Under the pieces are notes generated by a model. It was not told the origin of the DNA. It did no database searches and was given only the letters and a program-made list of their open reading frames with translations. Of a DNA stretch of 12,315 nucleotides, positions 6,220 through 12,315 are shown one piece after another. Numbering within the stretch: position 1 is the first letter of the stretch; each line of letters opens with the position of its first letter. The DNA is taken from the NCBI GenBank assembly GCA_947478535.1, contig CANJXD010000124.1, forward strand, positions 1-12,315, in the 5' to 3' direction. The position numbers were made by a program, and so were the translations under genes. The DNA comes from Acetobacteraceae bacterium (GTDB lineage: Bacteria > Pseudomonadota > Alphaproteobacteria > Acetobacterales > Acetobacteraceae).

Positions 6220-7091
6220 CAGCGCCGCGCCTTCGGGTCGAACAGGTCCCGCAGCCCATCGCCGAGCAGGTTGAAGCCGAACACCGCGACGAAGATCGCG
6301 CTGCCCGGCGCCAGCGCCATCCACCAGAAATCCGGCATATAGCCGCGGGCGACGGACAGCATCGCGCCCCATTCCGGCGTTGGCGGCCGCACGCCGATGC
6401 CGATGAAGCCGAGCGAGGCGACCGTCAGGATCGCGAAGCCCATGTCGAGCGACATCTTCACGATCACCGGCGTCGCGATGTTCGGCAGGATGTGGCGGAA
6501 CAGGATGCGCGCGCCGGACGCGCCAATGGCGCGCGCGGCGGTGACGAACAACTCCTCACGCCGCGCCATCACCTCGGTCCGCACCAGCCGCGCATAGCCC
6601 GGCCACCAGGACAGCGAGATGGCGATGACCATGTTGACCATCCCCGCCCCCAGCGCCGCCGCCACCACCATCGCCAGCATCAGCCCCGGCACCGTCAGCT
6701 TGAGGTCCGCGAGGCGCATCAGGACCTCATCCACCCATCCGCCGGCATAGCCCGCGATCGCGCCCACCACCGTGCCGACCAGCGTGCCGATCAGCACCAC
6801 CGCCAGCCCCGCGACGATCGAAACCCGCGCGCCCGCCAGCACGAGGGACAGCACATCCTGCCCCACCTCATTCGTGCCGAAGGGATGCGCGAGCGATGGC
6901 GGTTGGAAGCGCGCGGGCGTGTTCACGGCGCCCGCGATATGCTCGGGATAGGGCGCGATCCAGGGGCCCGCCACGGCCAGCACCAGCAGCAGCGCCACCA
7001 TCACCAGCCCGAGCACGGACAGCCAACTGCGGGAAAAGCGATAGGCGGCGCGGCGGAACGCCTGGCGGGGTGCCGCGACGGTGGCACTCAT
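6219..7091 (-). CDS. Dipeptide/oligopeptide-type ABC transporter permease (C subunit)
   Basis: 290-residue inner-membrane permease. It has an N-terminal cytoplasmic segment and first membrane helix (~25-45), then a periplasmic part with the DppC hallmark 'HPFGTNEVGQDVLS' (69-82). The core of about five membrane helices runs from ~90 to 275. The cytoplasmic coupling (EAA) loop is 'LFVTAARAIGASGARILFRH' (181-200) followed by ILPN. A conserved 'SLGFIGIGVRPPTPEWG' (226-242) follows, as in the family. ATG 7091 gives the standard length and overlaps the preceding permease stop by four bases (ATGA, 7088-7091). Upstream codons in the frame only shadow the other permease. It would pair with the B permease to form the channel. 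Confidence 0.95.
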   Translation of the reverse strand: MSATVAAPRQAFRRAAYRFSRSWLSVLGLVMVALLLVLAVAGPWIAPYPEHIAGAVNTPARFQPPSLAHPFGTNEVGQDVLSLVLAGARVSIVAGLAVVLIGTLVGTVVGAIAGYAGGWVDEVLMRLADLKLTVPGLMLAMVVAAALGAGMVNMVIAISLSWWPGYARLVRTEVMARREELFVTAARAIGASGARILFRHILPNIATPVIVKMSLDMGFAILTVASLGFIGIGVRPPTPEWGAMLSVARGYMPDFWWMALAPGSAIFVAVFGFNLLGDGLRDLFDPKARR

Positions 7092-8095
7092 TCCACGCGT
7101 ACCTTCGGGTTCACCCAGCCCTGCACGGCATCGACCAGCAGATTCGAGAAGACGAAGATCGTGCCGATCACCAGCGTCACCCCGATCACCGGCATGAAAT
7201 CCTGGCTGACCACGGATTTCGTCGCATAGAGGCCGATGCCCGGCCAATCGAACACCGTCTCCACCAGCACCGTGCCGCCAAGCAGCCAGCCGAAATAGAG
7301 CCCGATCACCGTCAGTGTCGCCGCCACCGCGTTGCGGCTGACATACTTGAACAGGATCAGCGGTTGCGAAAGGCCGAGCGCGCGTTCCGTCAGCACGTAA
7401 TCCTGTTCCAGCACTTCCAGCGTCGATGCCCGCATCATCCGCATGATGGTCGCGAGCGGCGACAGCGCCATGGCCAGCGACGGCAGCAGCAGATGCTGGC
7501 AGGCGAGGGAAAACGCCGCGAGGTCGCCCGCCGCCAGCGCATCAATAGTCAGGAACCCCGTAAGCAGGGGCGGCGGGTCCTCCGTGATCGGGAAGCGGCC
7601 GGAAAGCGGTAGCCACCCCAGCCACATCGCAAAGCCAAGTTGCAGCAGCAGGCCGAGGAAGAAGCGCGGCATGGAGATCGCACCGAGCGCGCCGATACGG
7701 GACAGGCTGTCAGGCCAACGGTCCCGCCACACCGCCGTCGCCAGCCCGAGCGGCAGGCCGATGCCGACCGCCAGGGCCATCGCGGCGAAGACGAGTTCAA
7801 GCGTCGCCGGCAGGAAGGCGATGAGGTCCTCCGCCACCGGTCGCCGCGTGAAGATGGACACGCCGAAATCGCCGCGCGTCAGCCCTGAGAGGTAGCTGCC
7901 ATATTGCGTCAGCAACGGACGATCGAGCCCGAATTCGCGCGCGACATCGGCGATCTCCGCCGCACTCGCATTGGGGCCCGCGGCCAGCGCCACGGGGTCC
8001 CCCGGCAGCATGCGGCCGATGACGAAGACCAGCGCCGTCAACCCGACCAGCACGGGGATCGTCAGCAGCAGCCGTCGCAGCAGGAAGCGGATCAT
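7088..8095 (-). CDS. Dipeptide/oligopeptide-type ABC transporter permease (B subunit)
   Basis: 335-residue inner-membrane permease with the typical DppB opening 'MIRFLLRRLLLTIPVLVG', first membrane helix (~9-27) and 'MLPGDP' (29-34). A periplasmic region follows with 'FGLDRPLLTQYGSYLSGL' (55-72) and 'GDFGVSIFTRRPV' (75-87). The remaining membrane helices run from ~95 to the end. The coupling loop is 'DYVLTERALGLSQPLILFKY' (232-251), followed by VSRNA. The late 'LVETVFDWPGIGLYA' motif is also conserved. A strong ribosome site, AGGAGG at 8102-8107, lies six bases before ATG 8095. It is the only well-separated start (22-base gap) inside the transporter operon. Substrate is not predictable from the permease. 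Confidence 0.95.
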   Translation of the reverse strand: MIRFLLRRLLLTIPVLVGLTALVFVIGRMLPGDPVALAAGPNASAAEIADVAREFGLDRPLLTQYGSYLSGLTRGDFGVSIFTRRPVAEDLIAFLPATLELVFAAMALAVGIGLPLGLATAVWRDRWPDSLSRIGALGAISMPRFFLGLLLQLGFAMWLGWLPLSGRFPITEDPPPLLTGFLTIDALAAGDLAAFSLACQHLLLPSLAMALSPLATIMRMMRASTLEVLEQDYVLTERALGLSQPLILFKYVSRNAVAATLTVIGLYFGWLLGGTVLVETVFDWPGIGLYATKSVVSQDFMPVIGVTLVIGTIFVFSNLLVDAVQGWVNPKVRVE

Positions 8096-8101
8096 GCGCT
8101 G

Positions 8102-8107
8102 CCTCCT
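8102..8107 (-). promoter_or_regulatory. Ribosome binding site for the B permease gene
   Basis: AGGAGG on the minus strand, six bases from ATG 8095, lies in the 22-base gap after the binding-protein gene. It is the strongest Shine-Dalgarno in the operon and sits at the one junction without a coding overlap. Confidence 0.7.
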
Positions 8108-8117
8108 GCCGCATCAT

Positions 8118-9698
8118 TCATCGCAAGGAAAGTCCCGCGACCTCGATGGCGTTGGACGCGACGGGTACGAAGCGGAAGCCCTGCACATTGTCCCGCAGCG
8201 CCAGCTTGCGGCGTTCCAGCACGCCGAAGATGTCCGGCGCATCCGCCACCACCTGGTCCTGGAAGCGGCGATAAAGCGCAATGCGCTTCGCCTCATCCGG
8301 CTCCGAGCGACCTTCCTCGATCAGCGCATCGACCGCCGGGTTCTTGTAGACGGCGTTCTGCCAGTTGCCGTTGCGGGAGGAGTGGTAGGCCGCGAAGGCG
8401 ATGTTGTCGGGGTCGCCGTAATTCGCGGTCTGATAGACCGGGAACAGATCCGGGAAGGTCTCCGGCGACCGGCAGGAAGCGACCATGTCCGGCCAGTTCT
8501 GCGGCTTGATCTCCAGCTCGATGTTCAACTGCTTCAAGCTGTCCAGCATGATCAGCCCCCAGCGCCGCTGCTGGTCGAGCCCGGCCACATGCACCATCGT
8601 CAGCTTGATGCCGCCATTCGGGGTGCTGGACTTCGCCAGGTGTTCCCGCGCCTTCGCCATGTCCATCCGATAGACCGGCATGTCCGGGTTGTGGCCGAGG
8701 ATGCCGTTCGGCAGCGGGCCCACCATCAGATCCGCATAGCCCGCGACATCGGCGATGGCCTGGTAGTTGGTCGCGCAGGAAATGGCGCGGCGCAGTTCCA
8801 CATCCTTCAGCGGCCCATGTTCCGTGTTCAGCTTGATGGAGAAGGTGCGGTATTCCGGCTCGATCACCCGCACGATGCCGGGACGATCGCGCAGCGCATC
8901 CATGTCCTCGCTCGTCAGGTCCACGGCGATATGCGCCTCGCCGCGCTGCAGCAGCAGGCGCTGCGTCGCCGTCTCCCGCACGATGCGCCAGATGGCGCCG
9001 GTCAGGTTGCCGCCGCCGGGCTTCCACGCATTCGCCACGCGCTCGAGCTCATAGAGGTTGCCCGGCTCGTTGCGGCGCAGGCGGAAGGGGCCGGAGGCGG
9101 CGAGGTTGCTGCGCAGCCAGGTCTGGCCGTCATCGCTGCCGAGATTGGCCTCCACCTGCTTCTTCGAGACAACCCACATCCAGGGCAGCACCTGCAGGAA
9201 GGCGGAGAACGGCTTGGCCAGCGCGAAACGCACCGTGCCCGCATCCACCGCCGTGACGCCCTGCATCGTGACGACGCCCTGGATCATCCAGGCATTGCCG
9301 CGATTGAGCCGGAGCAGGCGCTGGAAGGAATAGACGACATCCTCCGCCGTCAGCGCGCCGCCATCCTGGAACTTCGCCGCCGGGTCGAGCTTGAATTCAT
9401 AGATCATGCCGTCGGGCGAGACGGTCCAGCTCGTGGCGAGATGCGGCACGGGCCGCGTCGGAATACCCTCGACCCGCACCAGCGCGTCATAGGTGTTCCG
9501 CATCATCATCGTGATGGAGTAGCCCGACGCCAGATGCGGATCGAGGTTCGGGATATCCTGGTTCGAGGCGATCACCAGGATGCGCCGCCCGCCGGTCTGC
9601 GCAAAAGCGGCATCCGGCAGCGTCAGCGCACCGAGGCCACCGGCTGCGGTCGCCAGAAGGGCGCGGCGCGAAAGCCCGCCCGGGATCATCGTCGTCAT
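8118..9698 (-). CDS. Periplasmic peptide/nickel-type ABC transporter substrate-binding protein (family 5)
   Basis: 526-residue solute receptor for the importer encoded downstream. It begins with a twin-arginine-type signal, 'SRRALLATAAGGLGAL' (10-25), ending in A-F-A before Gln34, so Tat export of a pre-folded protein is likely; there is no lipobox cysteine. Family-5 landmarks include 'NLDPHLASGY', 'PHLATSWTVSPDG', 'YEFKLDPAAKFQDGGALTAE' followed by 'DVVYSFQRLL', and 'LKDVELRRAISCATN'. I chose ATG 9698 because AAGGAG (9705-9710) lies six bases before it and the signal peptide then has a normal length. ATG 9716, which overlaps the HyuAB stop by one base, would add six residues. The family binds peptides, nickel, glutathione, opines and others, so the ligand is unknown. 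Its place right after the hydrolase suggests the ligand is related to that enzyme's substrate. Confidence 0.93.
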   Translation of the reverse strand: MTTMIPGGLSRRALLATAAGGLGALTLPDAAFAQTGGRRILVIASNQDIPNLDPHLASGYSITMMMRNTYDALVRVEGIPTRPVPHLATSWTVSPDGMIYEFKLDPAAKFQDGGALTAEDVVYSFQRLLRLNRGNAWMIQGVVTMQGVTAVDAGTVRFALAKPFSAFLQVLPWMWVVSKKQVEANLGSDDGQTWLRSNLAASGPFRLRRNEPGNLYELERVANAWKPGGGNLTGAIWRIVRETATQRLLLQRGEAHIAVDLTSEDMDALRDRPGIVRVIEPEYRTFSIKLNTEHGPLKDVELRRAISCATNYQAIADVAGYADLMVGPLPNGILGHNPDMPVYRMDMAKAREHLAKSSTPNGGIKLTMVHVAGLDQQRRWGLIMLDSLKQLNIELEIKPQNWPDMVASCRSPETFPDLFPVYQTANYGDPDNIAFAAYHSSRNGNWQNAVYKNPAVDALIEEGRSEPDEAKRIALYRRFQDQVVADAPDIFGVLERRKLALRDNVQGFRFVPVASNAIEVAGLSLR

Positions 9699-9704
9699 GC
9701 CCGT

Positions 9705-9710
9705 CTCCTT
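9705..9710 (-). promoter_or_regulatory. Ribosome binding site deciding the binding-protein start
   Basis: AAGGAG on the minus strand sits six bases before ATG 9698 and downstream of the alternative ATG 9716. This favours 9698 as the main start, though 9716 could be used by ribosomes ending on the HyuAB stop (TGATG). Confidence 0.6.
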
Positions 9711-9715
9711 GTCCA

Positions 9716-12315
9716 TCAGATTGCCTGCCCGTAGTCGCGCCGCGCCGCTTCCGGCGTGACGAAGCCCATTGCGAGATCTCGCGCCAGCGCATCCGGCGCG
9801 CGGTCCCCTGCCTGCCCGTATCCTGCGCCGCCTGCCAGGGTCAGCTCAACCACCTGATCGGCCCGCGTCAACTCCACGAGTTGCCCGGTGCCGCAATCAT
9901 GGGCTCCCCCCGCCTTCGCATCCAGCACCCGTCCCATCGCGCCGCCCCCCGCGGCCCCGCCGGCGAGGCCCGGAATCGGGTTCCGCACCCCCTCGGGATA
10001 GACGGAGACGAGCATCGCGAGCCCGTCATCATGGCGCTTGCGGAGCCGCACGGTCTGGCCCAGCCCGCCGCGATGCCGGCCGGCACCACCGGAATCGGCA
10101 TCGAAGGTCTTTTCCATCACCACAACCGGCACGCGGGATTCCAGCATCTCGATCGAGGTATTGGACGCCGAGGTCGGCCAGAGCATGGCCGAAAGCCCAT
10201 CCCCGCCATCGGAGGCGCCCTGCCCACCACCGCAGAACAGCATGTCCGAGTAGTATCGGCCGCTGCCATCCTGCCCATAGATCGTGGCCGCGACGGCAAG
10301 CCCCGTGAAGGCCTGCACCTGGCGTGGCGCCGCATGTTCCAGCGCCCGGAAGATCACCGGCGCCAGGTACCAGCCCGTCCGAGTGCGGATATTCACCGAA
10401 GCCGGCCTCGCGCAGTTCAGGATGCTGCCCTCCGGCGCCTTCACCGTGAAGGGCCGGTAGCAGCCGGCATTGCCCCGCACGCCCGGCGTCAGCATGCATT
10501 TCAGCGGATAGGTCGCATGCGCGGCGGTGTAGTTCATCGTGCAATTGATGCCTCCCTGGGCCACCTGCGGCGGCGCGCCGGCGAAGTCGATCTCCATGGC
10601 ATCGCCGCTGACGGTGATCGCGACGGGATAGTGCATCAGCGTCCCGAACGGGTTGTTGGCGATGGTCGCGGTATAGGTGCCATCGGGCAGCGCGCGGATC
10701 GCATCGCGCATCGCCTTTTCCGACAGGCCCTGCACCACCTCCGCCAGCGCGCCGAGTTCCTCCATGCCGTAATCGTCCATGAAGGCCAGCAGGCGTTCGG
10801 CGCCGATCGCGTTCGCCGTGATGAAGGACTGCACATCCCCCACCACCTGATCGCCGTTCCGCACATTCTCGAACAGCAGACGAAACAGCGTCTCGTTCGG
10901 CCGGCCTGCCTCCACCAGCTTCATCGGCGGGATCTGGAAGCCTTCCTCATAGATCTCCCGCGCCCGCATCGAATCCTTGGTGCCGCCGATATCGGAGACA
11001 TGGCCGACCGTCCCCATCAGACCGACCAGTTGGCCGCCCCGGAAGACCGGCGTGACCACGGCGATATCGAACAGATGCCCGGCGCAGAGCCAGGGATCAT
11101 TCGTCACCAGCACATCGCCGGGCTTCAGAGTCTCCGCGGGGTAGCGCGCGAGCAGCGCCTTCACCGCGCGGGGCAGAGTCAGGTTGAACACCGGCATGGC
11201 GCGCGGCGAATGCGCCAGCGGCTCCCCCAGATGGTCCAGCAGCTCGCAGGCGAAATCCTGGGATTCCGAGATGACGAGGGAGAAGGCGGTGCGGCAGACC
11301 GTCAGCCACATCTCCTCCACCACATTGACCAGGCGGGACCACATGATCTCCAGCCCGATCGGATCGGCGGCGATGCGACGGATCGCCTCCGCGCGGTCCA
11401 TCGCCGCCGTCACCAGTGCGGCACCGGCCCGGGTCGCTGCGATCTCCATCCGCAGGTTCAGCGCGGCATCGACCACCACGCGATCGCCGGGCGGGACGAC
11501 GGTGGTGGATTCGCGTTCCTCGATGATGGCGGGGCCGTCGATGACATCGCCCGGGCGCAGCGCGTAGCGGTCATGCACCGTGGCTTCCACCGCGCCATGC
11601 CCGAAGCCGGCCATGCGCCGGCCCTTGAGATGCGCGCCCACCGCGGCACCCGCGGCGCCGGCCATCGGCAGCACCGGCGTCGGCCCTGCGCAGCGCAGCC
11701 GGAAATTCACCGCCTCGATGCGCGCATCCTCCGGCACGCGGGTGTAGCGCGCGGAATAGGCGGCAGCGAAGGCGGCGCGGATGGCCGGCAGCGCCGCTTC
11801 ATCCAAGGCGCCGGCCGGCAGCCGCACCGCGATATCGTGCATCTGGCCGACGAGGCGCATATCGGCGCTGCGTTCCACGACCACATCGCCCGCGGCGATC
11901 CCGGCTTCCGCGAGCCGGCGCCGCCCATCCGCTTCAAGGTCGAACAGCAGCGCGTTGATCGCCCCCGCGTCGAAGCCCGCGCGGAACTCCACCGCGAAGC
12001 TGCGCACCCCATCGAAGGACAGCGGCGCGGCGAGGAAGCCGAGCGCCGAGGCGGCGCCGGAGGCCGGCGGGATGATCACCTCCTTCACCCCCATCGCGCG
12101 CGCGACATCGGCGGCATGGGCCGGCCCGGCGCCGCCGAAGCCCACCATCGCGTATCGCCGTGGGTCCTTGCCCTTTTCCACCAGATGCACGCGCGCGGCC
12201 GCGGCCATGCTTTCCACGACCACCTTGTGGATGCCCCAGGCCGCATCCTCCACCGAAAGCCCAAGCGGTGCCGCGACGGTCGCGATGGCGCGCCGCGCCG
12301 CCTCCACATCCAGCG
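9716..12315 (-). CDS. Fused hydantoinase/5-oxoprolinase (HyuA-HyuB), 5' end outside window
   Basis: One continuous frame enters from beyond base 12315 and ends at TGA 9718-9716; about 866 residues are visible. The first ~300 are the C-terminal half of HyuA, with 'GFGGAGPAHA' and the later 'DVIDGPAIIEERESTTVVPP'. The ATP-binding N-terminal domain should lie outside the window. From about the codon at 11401 the sequence is a complete HyuB (~561 residues), with 'DPIGLEIMWSRLVNVVEEMW', 'NDPWLCAGHLFD', 'GHVSDIGGTKDS' and the C-terminal 'RHRGGLGQTVRLRK'. HyuA and HyuB are separate genes in many bacteria; fusions resemble the eukaryotic 5-oxoprolinase, which opens 5-oxo-L-proline to glutamate using ATP. 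Hydantoins, N-methylhydantoin or other cyclic amides are equally possible substrates. It is followed at once by the transporter genes and is probably the first or an early gene of the operon. Cytoplasmic. Family firm, substrate unknown. Confidence 0.92.
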   Translation of the reverse strand, partial: LDVEAARRAIATVAAPLGLSVEDAAWGIHKVVVESMAAAARVHLVEKGKDPRRYAMVGFGGAGPAHAADVARAMGVKEVIIPPASGAASALGFLAAPLSFDGVRSFAVEFRAGFDAGAINALLFDLEADGRRRLAEAGIAAGDVVVERSADMRLVGQMHDIAVRLPAGALDEAALPAIRAAFAAAYSARYTRVPEDARIEAVNFRLRCAGPTPVLPMAGAAGAAVGAHLKGRRMAGFGHGAVEATVHDRYALRPGDVIDGPAIIEERESTTVVPPGDRVVVDAALNLRMEIAATRAGAALVTAAMDRAEAIRRIAADPIGLEIMWSRLVNVVEEMWLTVCRTAFSLVISESQDFACELLDHLGEPLAHSPRAMPVFNLTLPRAVKALLARYPAETLKPGDVLVTNDPWLCAGHLFDIAVVTPVFRGGQLVGLMGTVGHVSDIGGTKDSMRAREIYEEGFQIPPMKLVEAGRPNETLFRLLFENVRNGDQVVGDVQSFITANAIGAERLLAFMDDYGMEELGALAEVVQGLSEKAMRDAIRALPDGTYTATIANNPFGTLMHYPVAITVSGDAMEIDFAGAPPQVAQGGINCTMNYTAAHATYPLKCMLTPGVRGNAGCYRPFTVKAPEGSILNCARPASVNIRTRTGWYLAPVIFRALEHAAPRQVQAFTGLAVAATIYGQDGSGRYYSDMLFCGGGQGASDGGDGLSAMLWPTSASNTSIEMLESRVPVVVMEKTFDADSGGAGRHRGGLGQTVRLRKRHDDGLAMLVSVYPEGVRNPIPGLAGGAAGGGAMGRVLDAKAGGAHDCGTGQLVELTRADQVVELTLAGGAGYGQAGDRAPDALARDLAMGFVTPEAARRDYGQAI

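Noticed and set aside
7971..9734. 587-residue plus-strand open frame covering the whole binding-protein gene
   Set aside because: It is antisense to a gene with clear family motifs, signal peptide and ribosome site. Its translation is Arg/His/Gln-rich with no recognisable fold, as expected from GC-rich third codon positions read backwards.
1..12315. RNA genes, CRISPR arrays, insertion sequences, phage or toxin-antitoxin genes
   Set aside because: I looked for repeat-spacer patterns, tRNA-like arms, transposase motifs and terminal inverted repeats and saw none; coding sequence fills nearly the whole window.

Overview
The window is gene-dense, very GC-rich DNA of alphaproteobacterial character. 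The composition, a tripartite-tricarboxylate 'Bug' binding protein, a zeta-class glutathione transferase with an Arg-Ser-Ser-Ala-Ala motif, and hydantoinase/oxoprolinase and peptide-type ABC genes together suggest an Acetobacteraceae (Roseomonas-like) or related soil/water bacterium. This assignment is inferred from style and not from any marker gene. I see no RNA genes, mobile elements or CRISPR.

Layout. (1) Plus strand, 1-2028: the 3' end of a sulfatase-family gene, a Bug-type periplasmic solute-binding protein and a GntR/FadR-type regulator. Stops and starts are fused or overlap, so this is one operon. (2) Minus strand, 2010-2783: a divergent DUF1445 (YcsI/D-glutamate cyclase-like) protein whose 3' end overlaps the regulator gene. 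(3) 2784-2951: a divergent intergenic region with an inverted repeat and short tandem repeats. (4) Plus strand, 2952-3608: a maleylacetoacetate isomerase-like zeta GST. (5) Minus strand, 12315 down to 3640: one long operon in the order fused HyuA-HyuB hydantoinase/5-oxoprolinase (5' end outside the window), periplasmic peptide-type binding protein, permease B, permease C, ATPase D, ATPase F, and a fumarylacetoacetate-hydrolase-family enzyme. Almost every junction in it is a 1-8 base overlap. A hairpin fills the 31-base gap where it meets the GST gene.

How the parts may work together. The minus-strand operon reads as an import-and-hydrolyse module: a five-part ABC importer brings in a small amide, peptide or cyclic-imide compound, the HyuAB fusion opens an amide ring using ATP, and the FAH-family enzyme cleaves an acyl-pyruvate-like product. 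The substrate cannot be read from the sequence. 5-oxoproline is a candidate because HyuAB fusions include 5-oxoprolinases and a DUF1445 gene lies nearby. The GST/FAH pair would also fit a maleylpyruvate/fumarylpyruvate (gentisate-type) step, but no ring-cleavage dioxygenase is present. I found no clearly new defence or mobile system. The most unusual points are the apparent loss of the usual conserved polar residues in the DUF1445 protein and of the metal-binding residues in the GntR regulator's FCD domain.
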